From assembly GCF_030519475.1 (NCBI RefSeq), contig NZ_JAUMKD010000008.1, positions 186,001-250,000 of the forward strand: 64,000 nucleotides of DNA. The letters are read 5' to 3'. The stretch is from Micromonospora sp. C28SCA-DRY-2. Its GTDB lineage: Bacteria; Actinomycetota; Actinomycetes; Mycobacteriales; Micromonosporaceae. The notes below the pieces were generated by a model. That model was not told the origin of the DNA. It was given only the letters and a program-made list of their open reading frames with translations, and ran no database searches. Shown in pieces: positions 51,950 to 62,485 of this stretch. The first letter of the stretch is position 1, and each line of letters begins with the position of its first letter. Both the position numbers and the translations under genes were made by a program.

Positions 51950-52040
51950 CATCCCGCGGCACACCCGCAACAATTCCGCTGTTTTCATTTCGGCGGGTCG
52001 TTTCGCTGTGCAAATGGCGGCGGCCGGGAAAGCGGTTCGT

Positions 52041-52682
52041 TCACCCGTTGAGCAGACCGGCGTGGCCGGCCAGCGCGGCGGCCTCCGCGCGGCTGGACAC
52101 CCGGAGTTTGCGCAGCAGCGCCGCCGTCATCCGCTTGACCGTCCGTTCCGAGACGTGCAGCTGGTCGGCGATCTCCAGCGTGTTCCGGCCGGCGGCGATC
52201 GCCTGGAGCAGCCGGCGCTCCTCGGGGTCCAGGTCGACCGGGGCGGCCCGGGACGGCCGCAGCAGCGCCCGCAGCAGCTCGGCCGGCAGCACCGCCCACC
52301 CGTCGAGGATGGCCAGCAGCGGCGGCAGCAGCTCCTCGGGCTCGGCGGTCTTGGGCAGGAAGCCCTCGGCGCCGGCGCGCAGCGCGTCCAGCGCGGGCTC
52401 CGGCTCGTCCCCGCCGGACATCGCCACCACCCGCACCCGGGGGCTGGTCCGGCGGATCGCGGCCACCGCCCGGATCCCGCCCGGTGGGGGCATGTGCAGG
52501 TCGACCAGGGCCAGGTCGGGCAGGCACCGGCTGACCAGCGAGGCCGCCGAGGCCGCGTCGCCGGTGGAACCCACCACCTCGGCCCGCTTGCCGGTGGCGG
52601 CCGGCAGCAGCAGCTCCAGCCCTCGGACGAAGAGCGGGTGGTCGTCGACCACGGCCAGCCGGAGGGTGGGGGAGTTCGGCAT
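52041..52682 (-). CDS. NarL/FixJ-type response regulator
   Basis: 213 aa. Receiver domain (about 8-125) with acidic pocket VVDDHPLFVRGLELL, phosphoacceptor Asp in LALVDLHMPPPGG (about 60), Ser/Thr in VVAMSGGDE and Lys in GFLPKTAEPEEL. The C-terminal LuxR HTH (about 150-213) has LDPEERRLLQAIAAGRNTLE and IADQLHVSERTVKRMTAALLRKLRV. It is divergent from the histidine kinase at 52746 with 63 bases between starts, so the two may be partners. Confidence 0.9.
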   Translation of the reverse strand: MPNSPTLRLAVVDDHPLFVRGLELLLPAATGKRAEVVGSTGDAASAASLVSRCLPDLALVDLHMPPPGGIRAVAAIRRTSPRVRVVAMSGGDEPEPALDALRAGAEGFLPKTAEPEELLPPLLAILDGWAVLPAELLRALLRPSRAAPVDLDPEERRLLQAIAAGRNTLEIADQLHVSERTVKRMTAALLRKLRVSSRAEAAALAGHAGLLNG

Positions 52683-52745
52683 GTCTGGTCCCTTCCCCAG
52701 CGGGTACCGATCATGCGGCGCGGCCGGACGAGGGGGAGGCGGACG

Positions 52746-53477
52746 ATGCGCGGACGGCACGGTTTCCAGGGATTGCTGCGCGGGTTCCGGCGGGGCGGGG
52801 CCGGCCGGCCCGCGGCGCCCGCGCCCGGCGACCCGGAGCTGCTGCTCCGGGTGCTCTGCCACGAGTTCCGCACCCCGGTCAGCAGTCTCACCTCGCTGAC
52901 CCGGGCGCTCGCCGACGGCGGTCGCGAGCTGAGCGGCGACGACCGGCGGGCGATCAGCGAACTCGCCCGGGACCAGGCCGTCCATCTGCAGGACCTGCTG
53001 CGGGACGCGGCGGCCAGCACCGGCGCCCTGGCGCTCGCCGCGCAGCCCGAGCCGGCGACCGTGCCGCTGGCGGAGGTCCTGCGCGGGGTCGCCGCCCTGG
53101 TGCCCCGGCACCGGCGCCGGGTGCGGGTCACCCGGCGCGCCGCCGACTGCCCGGTGCCCGCCAGCCGGACCCGGCAGGTGCTGGTCAACCTGGTGCAGAA
53201 CGCGCTGCGGCACGGGCCGGCGGAGGGGCGGATCGGCATCTACGCCTCGGTGCGCCGGGCCGGGCTGAGCATCCTGGTCACCGACGAGGGGCGGGTGGAC
53301 GACGCGTTGCTGGCGGCGCTGCGCCGGCCCACGCCGGCCACCGGGATGTCCGGCCTGGGGCTGTGGATCGTCCGGCGGCTGCTGGCCGCCGACGGCGGCA
53401 CGGTGCGGGCGCACCGGCTGCGTCCGCGCGGGGTGGCGCTGGAGGTGTTGCTGCCGGGGGGCGCCGCGACGACCTGA
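52746..53477 (+). CDS. Cytosolic HisKA-type histidine kinase without sensor domain
   Basis: 243 aa from the ATG at 52746, with GGGGGAGG upstream. After a 35-residue Arg/Gly-rich leader the H-box reads VLCHEFRTPVSSLTSLTRAL (His about 40). The ATPase domain has an N-box VNLVQNALRHGPAEG, a G-box GMSGLGLWIVRRLLAADGG and a degenerate G1 region (VTDEGRVDD). There is no TM segment or PAS domain, so sensing must come from a partner or from the N-terminal basic segment. The neighbour is a NarL-type response regulator, an atypical pairing for a HisKA kinase. Confidence 0.88.
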   Translation: MRGRHGFQGLLRGFRRGGAGRPAAPAPGDPELLLRVLCHEFRTPVSSLTSLTRALADGGRELSGDDRRAISELARDQAVHLQDLLRDAAASTGALALAAQPEPATVPLAEVLRGVAALVPRHRRRVRVTRRAADCPVPASRTRQVLVNLVQNALRHGPAEGRIGIYASVRRAGLSILVTDEGRVDDALLAALRRPTPATGMSGLGLWIVRRLLAADGGTVRAHRLRPRGVALEVLLPGGAATT

Positions 53478-53527
53478 CCCGGCGGGGCCACCGGTTGGCC
53501 CGGGCGGGTCAGCGCGGCGGGAACTGT

Positions 53528-53555
53528 CCTCGGTACCGAACCAGTGGCACCGAGG
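53528..53555 (+). promoter_or_regulatory. RBS-overlapping hairpin upstream of Mn catalase
   Basis: CCTCGGT (53528-53534) pairs perfectly with ACCGAGG (53549-53555). The right arm overlaps the RBS GAGGAGG (53552-53558) before the GTG at 53563, so folding would mask the ribosome-binding site. Confidence 0.45.
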
Positions 53556-53562
53556 AGGACCC

Positions 53563-54432
53563 GTGTTCACCCACATGAAGGACCTGCAGTTCGAGGCCAA
53601 GCCGGACGGCCCCGACGCTGCGTTCGCCCGCCGGCTCCAGGAGGTCCTGGGCGGCAAGTGGGGCGAGATGACCGTCGCCAACCAGTACCTCTACCAGGGC
53701 TGGAACTGCCGGCTGCCCGGCAAGTACAAGGATCTCTTCCTCGACGTCGGCACCGAGGAGATGGGCCACGTCGAGATGATCGCCACCATGATCACCCGAC
53801 TGCTGGAGAACGCGCCGCTGTCGTTGCAGGAGGCCGCCGACGACAACCCGATGGTGGGGGCGATCTACGGCGGCTCCAACCCGGCGCACTTCATCCACGG
53901 CGGCGGCGGTGCGCTGCCCGTGGACAGCGCCGGCGTGCCGTGGAACGGCAACTTCATCACCGCCAGCGGCAACCTGATGGCCGATTTCCAGCTCAACGTG
54001 ACCGCGGAGGCGCAGGGCCGGCTCCAGGTCGCCCGGCTGTTCAACATGACCGACGACCCGGGCGTCAAGCAGATGCTCCGCTTCCTGCTGGCCCGCGACA
54101 CCATGCACCAGAACATGTGGATGGCCGCCATCGAGCAGCTCAAGGAGGACGGCCTGGAGGAGATGCCGGTGCCGGACGCCTTCCCCGACTCCAAGGAGTT
54201 CACCGAGGAGTTCAGCTACACGTACCTGGACTTCTCCCCGGGCCAGGACGCGGCCGAGGGCCGGTGGGCGTCCGGACCGACGCCGGACGGCAAGGGCCAG
54301 TTCCGCTACGACCACAGCCCGCGGGCGCACGCGCCCGAGCCGGTGCTCCCGCCCGGCGACCCGCGGCTGTACGGCACCAACCCCGGCCTCGCCGGCGGCG
54401 TCGTGAACAAGGTCAAGAGCAAGGTCACCTGA
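53563..54432 (+). CDS. Manganese catalase
   Basis: 289 aa ferritin-like enzyme. Metal-binding helices: NQYLYQGWNCRLPGKYKDLF, DVGTEEMGHVEMIATMITRL (Glu and His ligands, about 62-81), FQLNVTAEAQGRLQVARLFN and LLARDTMHQNMWMAAIEQLK. It disproportionates hydrogen peroxide at a di-Mn centre. The C-terminal 60 residues (SPGQDAAEGRWASGPTPDGK) form the usual extended tail. GTG start with GAGGAGG. A putative Mn exporter gene follows 66 bases later after a hairpin, consistent with a Mn-centred function. Confidence 0.95.
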   Translation: MFTHMKDLQFEAKPDGPDAAFARRLQEVLGGKWGEMTVANQYLYQGWNCRLPGKYKDLFLDVGTEEMGHVEMIATMITRLLENAPLSLQEAADDNPMVGAIYGGSNPAHFIHGGGGALPVDSAGVPWNGNFITASGNLMADFQLNVTAEAQGRLQVARLFNMTDDPGVKQMLRFLLARDTMHQNMWMAAIEQLKEDGLEEMPVPDAFPDSKEFTEEFSYTYLDFSPGQDAAEGRWASGPTPDGKGQFRYDHSPRAHAPEPVLPPGDPRLYGTNPGLAGGVVNKVKSKVT

Positions 54433-54439
54433 CGACCCT

Positions 54440-54474
54440 CCGCCGGACCGTCCGCTCGGCGGGCGGTCCGGCGG
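54440..54474 (+). terminator. Hairpin between Mn catalase and the Mn transporter
   Basis: Arms CCGCCGGACCG / CGGTCCGGCGG (11 bases, perfect) with a 13-base loop, 7 bases past the catalase stop. It could terminate or attenuate transcription into the transporter. Confidence 0.55.
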
Positions 54475-54498
54475 TGCCCGTACCGGAGGAGGTGTGCC

Positions 54499-55617
54499 GT
54501 GACCGAACTCCTGCTCCGCCCGCTGGCGGACGCCTTCATGCAGGTGGGTGTGTACGTCGCCGTCATGGTCGCGCTCTTCGGCTGGCTGCGGTGGCGCTAC
54601 GGCGACCGGGTCACCGACGGGCTGACCCGCCGGCGCCGGCTCGGCCCGCTGGTCGGCGCGCTGCTCGGGGTCAGCCCGGGCTGCGGCGGGGCGATCGTCC
54701 TGATGCCGCTCTACGCCCGGGGGAAGGTCTCCTTCGGCACCGTCGTCGCCGCGCTGGCCGCCACCATGGGCGACTCGTCCTGGGTGGTGATCGCGTGGAA
54801 CCCGATCTTCGCGCTCCAGATCCACCTGCTGCTTTTCGGGGTCGGCCTGGTCACCGGCTACGTCGTCGACGCGCTCGGCATCGACCCGGCCCGCGCCGCG
54901 CGGCGCCGGCTCGCCCCCGCCGCCGTACCGGCCGCCGCGCCGGCCGGTCTGGCCGCCGCGGGCGGGCCCGACCTCGCCGGTACGCGCCGCCTGCTCGGCG
55001 GGCTGCTGCCCCGGGTGCCGGCCTCCACCGCGTTCTGGGGGCTCACCACGCCGGCCTTCCTGGTGTCGGTGCCGGTGGTCTTCCAGATGGTCGACCCGGG
55101 GGTGCTGACCGACCGGCTCGGCGGCGTCGACCCGTACCTCGCGCTGGGGGTGCTCGGCACGCTGACCGCCATGCTGATCTTCGCCGCCGGGCGGGGGCGG
55201 CTGGCCGACGACACCCTGGAGACCGCGCAGGCCCGGTCGTTCCGGGAGACGCTGCGGCACAGCGCGCACGAGGCGTCCTTCGTGACCGTCTGGGTGGCGG
55301 TGGCCTACCTGGCCTGGCAGGTGTTCAGCACCAGCACCGGCTTCGACGGATCCGAGATCGCCCTCACCGGCATCCTCGGCGTGCTGGTCGGCGCGGCGAT
55401 CGGACTCATCCCGGGCTGCGCCGTGCAGATCGTCTTCACCGGCCTCTACGTCAGCGGCGGCCTGCCGCTGCCCACCCTGGTGGCCAACGCGATCAGCCAG
55501 GACGGCGACGCCCTGATCCCGCTCGCCGCGATGCGCCGGCACTCCGCCGCGCTGGCCACCGTGATCACCACCATCCCGGCGGCCGCCGTCGGCGCCGCCC
55601 TGCTGCTCCTGCTCTGA
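54499..55617 (+). CDS. Putative manganese exporter, 10-TM ArsP_2-like family
   Basis: 372 aa, about ten hydrophobic segments in two related halves. Each half has a conserved Pro-Gly-Cys motif: LLGVSPGCGGAIVLMPLYAR (about 52-71) and IGLIPGCAVQIVFTGLYVSG (about 295-314), a duplication typical of the 10-TM heavy-metal exporter family (PF11449). Both are followed by a P/A-x-x-x-A-x-x-D segment (ATMGDSSWVV, ISQDGDALIP). Several members are annotated as manganese transporters, and the neighbouring Mn catalase supports Mn. RBS GGAGGAGG. Confidence 0.8.
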   Translation: MTELLLRPLADAFMQVGVYVAVMVALFGWLRWRYGDRVTDGLTRRRRLGPLVGALLGVSPGCGGAIVLMPLYARGKVSFGTVVAALAATMGDSSWVVIAWNPIFALQIHLLLFGVGLVTGYVVDALGIDPARAARRRLAPAAVPAAAPAGLAAAGGPDLAGTRRLLGGLLPRVPASTAFWGLTTPAFLVSVPVVFQMVDPGVLTDRLGGVDPYLALGVLGTLTAMLIFAAGRGRLADDTLETAQARSFRETLRHSAHEASFVTVWVAVAYLAWQVFSTSTGFDGSEIALTGILGVLVGAAIGLIPGCAVQIVFTGLYVSGGLPLPTLVANAISQDGDALIPLAAMRRHSAALATVITTIPAAAVGAALLLLL

Positions 55618-55668
55618 GCGACGAACCCGGGCGACGAACCCGGGCGAACGACCCGAGCGACGAAAGCT
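55618..55668. repeat. Short tandem repeat GCGACGAACCCGG
   Basis: Two perfect 13-base copies (55618-55630 and 55631-55643) followed by degenerate copies up to about 55668, directly after the transporter stop. Confidence 0.6.
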
Positions 55669-55710
55669 GCGCGATGAAGCCGCGCGCACGAACCGGAGAG
55701 GGGAACACCG

Positions 55711-55992
55711 ATGCCCGCCACCGCGCCCACCCCGCCGACCGCCCTGGTGCCGGTCGGCCGGACCCGGGTCAAGCTGCTGGTCTTCACCGTGCTGACCGGG
55801 CTCGCCTGGCTCGCCGGGATGCCCGGGCCGACCGTCGCCGCCCTGGCCCTGACCAGCCTGGCGATCCCGCTCGCGGTGGCCCTCGGCGGCGGTGCCGGGC
55901 TGCTGCGCGACCTGGTCCGGGTGCCGGCTCGAACGGTCACCGGGAGTGGTGTGGGTCACACACCGGAACAAGGGGAACGCTTTGTTACTTGA
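55711..55992 (+). CDS. Small membrane protein
   Basis: 93 aa from the ATG at 55711, with GGAGAGGGG upstream. It has two TM segments, LLVFTVLTGLAWLAGM and VAALALTSLAIPLAVALG, and a short hydrophilic C-terminus (VPARTVTGSGVGHTPEQGER). Function unknown. Its last 15 codons overlap the lon promoter region including the palindrome GGTGTGGGTCACACACC and end at the first base pairs of the HAIR element, so its 3' end is constrained by lon regulation. Confidence 0.6.
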   Translation: MPATAPTPPTALVPVGRTRVKLLVFTVLTGLAWLAGMPGPTVAALALTSLAIPLAVALGGGAGLLRDLVRVPARTVTGSGVGHTPEQGERFVT

Positions 55993-56008
55993 GCGAGACA
56001 GGCTCAAG
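55988..56008. promoter_or_regulatory. HAIR operator (HspR site) upstream of lon
   Basis: CTTGAGC-N7-GCTCAAG matches the HspR-associated inverted repeat CTTGAGT-N7-ACTCAAG at all positions but the last base of each arm. It lies 23 bases before the lon ATG. In Streptomyces, HspR represses lon and dnaK through HAIR sites. Confidence 0.85.
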
Positions 56009-56030
56009 ACAACGCGATAGCAGGTGTTCG

Positions 56031-58367
<2,337 letters not shown>

Positions 58368-58381
58368 CCGGCGCCGACACC

Positions 58382-58425
58382 CGCGGCCCCCGGCCGTCGC
58401 ACCGCGCGACGGCCCGGGGGCCGCG
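58382..58425. terminator. Bidirectional terminator between lon and the helicase
   Basis: CGCGGCCCCCGG...CCGTCGC pairs with GCGACGG...CGGGGGCCGCG; long stem with a small internal mismatch, located between convergent stops. Confidence 0.7.
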
Positions 58426-58437
58426 TGGCGTACGGCC

Positions 58438-60240
58438 TCAGTAGCGGTCCCGGCGCGGCCGCCGGTCGCCGTCACCGTCGCGGTACGGCCGCCGGTCGGC
58501 GCCGCCGCCGGGCCGGCGGTCCCCGTCCCCGTCCCCGTCACGGTCGCGGCGCACGGTCGCCTTGCGCCCCTTGATGGTGCTGCCGCGCAGCCCGGCGATC
58601 ACCTCGTCGGCCACCGCGTACGGGACCTCGACCAGGGAGAACCGGTCGGCGATCTCGATCGAGCCGATGTCCCGGCCGCTGACCCGGGTCTCGCCGGTGA
58701 TCGCCCCGACCAGGTCCTGCGGGCGTACCCCGGCCCGCCGGCCCAGGCCGATGAAGACCTGCGTGGTGCCGCCCGCGCGGGGCCGCCCACCGCGCCGGTC
58801 GGCCCGGCCCCCCTCCGGCCGCCCCTCCCGCGGGCCGCGCACCGGGACCTGCGGGATCTCCTCCTCGTCGGCGGCGCCCGGCGAGGTCGCCTCGTGGGCC
58901 AGCCGCACCGCGGCGAGGGCCACCTCGACCAGGTCGAACTCGTCGGTCAGCGACTCCACGATGGCCCGGAACGGGTCGAGGTCGTCCTCCAGCAGGCTCT
59001 CCCGCAGCGCGGCCTGGGTCAGCTCCAGCCGCCGGGTGCGCAGGTCGGCCACCGTCGGGATCTTGTCGATGGCGATCCGCTGGCCGGTCACCCGCTCGAT
59101 GGTCTTGAGCATCCGGTGCTCGCGCGGCTCGGCGAGGGTGATCGCCACGCCCTCCCGGCCGGCCCGGCCCACCCGGCCGATCCGGTGCACGTACGACTCC
59201 GGCGCCGACGGCACGTCGTAGTTGACCACGTGGGTGAGCTGCTCGACGTCCAGGCCCCGGGCCGCCACGTCGGTGGCCACCAGCAGGTCGGCGGTGCCCG
59301 AGCGCAGCCGGCCCATCACCCGGTCGCGCTGCTCCTGGCTCATCCCGCCGTGCAGCGCCTCGGCCCGGTAGCCGCGCCCGTTCATCGTCTCGGTGAGCCG
59401 GTCCACCTCCTCCCGGCTGCGGCAGAACACGATCGCCGCGGTGGGCGACTCGACGTCCAGCACCCGGCCCAGCGCCGCCGGCTTGTGCGCCCGGGCGACG
59501 ATGTACGCGCTCTGCCGCACCCGGGGCGCCTCGCCGGCCACCGGCTGCTCCCGGGCGATCAGGATGCGCACCGGGTCGGTGAGGTGCTGGCGGGCCATCC
59601 CGTCGATGCGGGCCGGCATGGTCGCCGAGAAGAGTACCGTCTGCCGCTGCTCCGGGGCGTGCTCCAGGATCGCCTCGATGTCCTCGGCGAAGCCCATGTC
59701 GAGCATCTCGTCGGCCTCGTCCAGCACCACGGTGGCCAGCCCGCCCAGCCGCAGGGTGCCCCGGGCGATGTGGTCCAGCGCCCGGCCGGGGGTGGCCACC
59801 ACGACGTCCACCCCGGCGTCCAGCGCGCGCAGCTGCCGGCCGATCGGCTGCCCGCCGTAGATCGGCAGCACCCGGGTACCCAGGTCCTTGCCGTAGCGGT
59901 GGAACGCCTCGGAGACCTGCACGGCGAGCTCCCGGGTCGGCACCAGCACCAGCGCCATCGGGTCGCCCCCGGCGCGCTGCGGCGGCATCCGCTGCAGCAG
60001 CGGCAGCGCGAAGGCGGCCGTCTTGCCGGTGCCGGTCGCGGCCTGGCCCAGCAGGTCCCGTCCGGCCAGCAGCGGCGGGATCGCCTCCCGCTGGATCGGG
60101 GTCGGCTCCTCGTAGCCGAGCGCGGTCAGCGCGTTGAGCAGCTCGGCGCGCAGGCCGAGGTCCGCGAAGGCACCCGCCCCGGGGTCCGGGTCGGCGGCGG
60201 GACGGGCGGGTGGTTCGGGCGGTACGGGTGCGGAACTCAT
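58438..60240 (-). CDS. DEAD-box RNA helicase (CsdA/DeaD-like)
   Basis: 600 aa. RecA core motifs in order: Q motif GYEEPTPIQREAIPPLLAGR, motif I AATGTGKTAAFALPLL, Ia VPTRELAVQV, II LDEADEMLD, III LFSATMP, V ATDVAARGLDVE, VI HRIGRVGRAGREG. A C-terminal DbpA-type RNA-binding domain (about 495-570) reads VFIGLGRRAGVRPQDLVGAI and DIGSIEIADRFSLVEVPYAV. The tail is an Arg/Asp/Gly repeat (RDGDGDGDRRPGGG). It unwinds RNA in ribosome assembly or cold/stress response. Convergent with lon. Confidence 0.95.
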   Translation of the reverse strand: MSSAPVPPEPPARPAADPDPGAGAFADLGLRAELLNALTALGYEEPTPIQREAIPPLLAGRDLLGQAATGTGKTAAFALPLLQRMPPQRAGGDPMALVLVPTRELAVQVSEAFHRYGKDLGTRVLPIYGGQPIGRQLRALDAGVDVVVATPGRALDHIARGTLRLGGLATVVLDEADEMLDMGFAEDIEAILEHAPEQRQTVLFSATMPARIDGMARQHLTDPVRILIAREQPVAGEAPRVRQSAYIVARAHKPAALGRVLDVESPTAAIVFCRSREEVDRLTETMNGRGYRAEALHGGMSQEQRDRVMGRLRSGTADLLVATDVAARGLDVEQLTHVVNYDVPSAPESYVHRIGRVGRAGREGVAITLAEPREHRMLKTIERVTGQRIAIDKIPTVADLRTRRLELTQAALRESLLEDDLDPFRAIVESLTDEFDLVEVALAAVRLAHEATSPGAADEEEIPQVPVRGPREGRPEGGRADRRGGRPRAGGTTQVFIGLGRRAGVRPQDLVGAITGETRVSGRDIGSIEIADRFSLVEVPYAVADEVIAGLRGSTIKGRKATVRRDRDGDGDGDRRPGGGADRRPYRDGDGDRRPRRDRY

Positions 60241-60339
60241 GTGACAAGCCTTTCATCACCGCCGGCCGGGCGGTGCGGCGACCGGCACAACCCGCGTCGG
60301 GCCGGCCGCCCCCGTCCGCCGGCCGGCCCGACCACTCCC

Positions 60340-61197
60340 TCAGCCGGACAGGATCGCCAGCACGACGGAGACGCCGATGGCCGCGTCGAGCACCCCGCAC
60401 CACTCGGCGTAGGCCCGGGGCACCACCTCGTCGCGGCGGTGGTGCAGCAGGTCCCAGCCGGCGTGGGCGAGCCACCCGGCGGCCACCAGCCAGGCCGCCG
60501 TGCGGCCGTCGACCACCACCGCCACCGCCACCAGGGCCGACCAGGCGGCCAGCCCGACCAGCTGCCGGCCGAGCCCGCCGGGACCGCGCAGCCGGCCCCG
60601 GACCGCGCCGATCAGCAGGTACGCCCCGGGCAGCACCAGCATCAGCCACGGGCTCGGCACGTCCGGTGCGGCCCACAGGCTGACAGTCATCAGCAGGGCG
60701 ACCAGGGTGGGCCACCGGCGGGCCAGCGCGACCACGGCCGGGTGCCGGCGTACCGGGACCGGCTCGGCGTGCCGGTGCCGCACCGCCACCAGCACCATCG
60801 CGGGCAGCATCAGCAGGTGCCCGCCGAGCATCAGCGCGTCGGCCCCGAGCAGCCCCGCCCAGTACGGCCCGAACAGCAGCAGGAACGGCAGGTACATCGC
60901 GGCGGCCATCTCGCCGGTGGCGGCCCAGGAGTGCCGGCGGTGCCGCATCCAGACGGTCATGCCGACGGTCATGTTCGTCGCCATCACCAGTGCGGCGACG
61001 TCCGGCCGGGCCAGCGTGGCGGCGATCCCGAGCGGTTCGCCGACCAGCGTCCACACCGGACCGAGCAGCAGCATTCCGGCGACCATCGCCAGCACCATCT
61101 CGCCGAGGTGCCGCAGCAGGTGTCGTCCGCCGCCGGCCGGGTGGGCGGCCGGCGGCGGAGCGGGGACCACCGTGGAGGGCGTCAGGGTCTCTCTCAT
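60340..61197 (-). CDS. Polytopic membrane protein of unknown function
   Basis: 285 aa from the ATG at 61197, about eight TM segments. The N-terminal half is rich in Met and His: MATNMTVGMTVWMRHRRHSW and MAAAMYLPFLLLFGPYWAGL with HLLMLPAMVLVAVRHRHAE. The C-terminal half has WLMLVLPGAYLLIGAVRGRL and WLAHAGWDLLHHRRDEVVPR and looks like a second module, so a fusion is possible. Divergent from a DesK-like kinase (133 bases between starts), which suggests it may be regulated by that pair. I do not recognise the family. Confidence 0.7.
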   Translation of the reverse strand: MRETLTPSTVVPAPPPAAHPAGGGRHLLRHLGEMVLAMVAGMLLLGPVWTLVGEPLGIAATLARPDVAALVMATNMTVGMTVWMRHRRHSWAATGEMAAAMYLPFLLLFGPYWAGLLGADALMLGGHLLMLPAMVLVAVRHRHAEPVPVRRHPAVVALARRWPTLVALLMTVSLWAAPDVPSPWLMLVLPGAYLLIGAVRGRLRGPGGLGRQLVGLAAWSALVAVAVVVDGRTAAWLVAAGWLAHAGWDLLHHRRDEVVPRAYAEWCGVLDAAIGVSVVLAILSG

Positions 61198-61317
61198 GCC
61201 CTCGACCCTGCCGGCGGTGCCGCTCCGCCCGACAGCCGCGTTCGGCACCGGATTTCCGGGCGGACCGCACGGCCGGACCGTGCGATTCTCACGGGTGAAC
61301 CGGGCGGCCGGCCGCCC

Positions 61318-61323
61318 TAGGAT
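61318..61323 (+). promoter_or_regulatory. -10 box TAGGAT, leaderless-type
   Basis: TAGGAT ends 7 bases before the GTG at 61331 of the kinase gene. Confidence 0.45.
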
Positions 61324-61330
61324 CTGCGGC

Positions 61331-62485
61331 GTGGCGCAGCAGGCGGCGGTACCCCGGGCGGACCGGCGGCTGCGCCGTGCCCGGTTCGCCACCCTGGTGT
61401 CGCTGGCCACCGGCGGTTGGGCCAGCCTGCTGCTGCCGGCCGTCGGCGTGCTGCGGGAGCCCGACCCGGGGCGCGCGGTGCTCGGCGCGGCCGGCGTGCT
61501 CGCCTTCGCCGCCGCCCAGGCCGCCGTGCTGTACGCGGCGGCCACGCCCTGGCTGGCGCAGCGCCGGCGCCGGCGGTTCCAGGCGTGCCTGGCCGCGGCG
61601 GCGGTGCTCAGCGTCCCCACCGTCGGTCCGGTCGCCGCCGGCGACTGGCCCACCTGGGCGTGGCTCGGCGCCTCCCTGGTCGGCATGGCGCCGCTGCTGG
61701 TCCGCCCGCCGGTCGCCCTGGCGGTGGCGGCGCTCGCCGTCGCGGTCGCCGCCGGCGTGGCCGGCTGGACCGGGGGCTCGCTCGGCCGGCACCTCGCCGT
61801 GACCGGCGGGGTGGGGGCCGGCATCGCGCTGCTCAACTGGTTCCAGGTCTGGTTCTGGGACCTGCTCGTCGAGGCCCGGCAGGGCCAGGCCGCGCAGGCC
61901 CGGCTGGCCGCCGCCGAGGAGCGGCTGCGCCTGGCCCGGGAGGTGCACGACGTGCTCGGGCACGACCTGACGGTGATCGCGTTGAAGGCCGAGCTGGCCG
62001 CCCGGCTCGCCCCGAGCGACCCCGCCCGGGCCGGCCGCGAGGCGGCCGAGGTGCAGCGGCTGGCCGCCGCCGCGCTGACCGAGGTGCGCCGGACCGTGCA
62101 CGGCTACCGCACCGTCGACCTGGGCGAGCAGCTCGCCGCCGTGGCCGGCGTGCTGCGCTCGTGCGGCGTACGGTGCACGGTGCCGTCCCCGCCGGCCGAC
62201 CTGCCGGCGGCGGCGGCGAGCGAGCTGGCGGCGGTGCTGCGCGAGGCGAGCACGAACGTGCTGCGGCACAGCCGGGCCGGCTGGTGCCGGATCGAGATCG
62301 TCCAGGAGGGGGCCGTGGCCAGGATGACGGTGACCAACGACGGCGCCACCGACCGGGGGCCGGACCCGCGCAGCAGCGGTTTGCGCGGGCTGACCGACCG
62401 GCTCGGCGCGGCCGGCGGCCGGCTGCGGGTCCGCCGGGAGGGTGCGGTGTTCACCCTGGAGGCCACCGTGCCGGTCGCCTCATGA
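61331..62485 (+). CDS. DesK/NarX-like sensor histidine kinase (HisKA_3)
   Basis: 384 aa from the GTG at 61331. The N-terminal half has about five TM segments with little periplasmic loop (ATLVSLATGGWASLLLPAVG, VLGAAGVLAFAAAQAAVLYA). HisKA_3 has the H-box RLAREVHDVLGHDLTVIALK with His about 209; the ATPase domain contains LREASTNVLRHSRAGWC and LRGLTDRLGAAGGRL. The membrane-embedded sensor suggests lipid or membrane-state sensing as for DesK. The stop overlaps the response regulator start by ATGA, so they are a coupled pair. Confidence 0.92.
   Translation: MAQQAAVPRADRRLRRARFATLVSLATGGWASLLLPAVGVLREPDPGRAVLGAAGVLAFAAAQAAVLYAAATPWLAQRRRRRFQACLAAAAVLSVPTVGPVAAGDWPTWAWLGASLVGMAPLLVRPPVALAVAALAVAVAAGVAGWTGGSLGRHLAVTGGVGAGIALLNWFQVWFWDLLVEARQGQAAQARLAAAEERLRLAREVHDVLGHDLTVIALKAELAARLAPSDPARAGREAAEVQRLAAAALTEVRRTVHGYRTVDLGEQLAAVAGVLRSCGVRCTVPSPPADLPAAAASELAAVLREASTNVLRHSRAGWCRIEIVQEGAVARMTVTNDGATDRGPDPRSSGLRGLTDRLGAAGGRLRVRREGAVFTLEATVPVAS

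Noticed and set aside
55947..55963. GGTGTGGGTCACACACC as a classical FNR/CRP site
   Set aside because: The half-sites do not match TGTGA-N6-TCACA spacing; kept only as an unexplained palindrome near the HAIR element.
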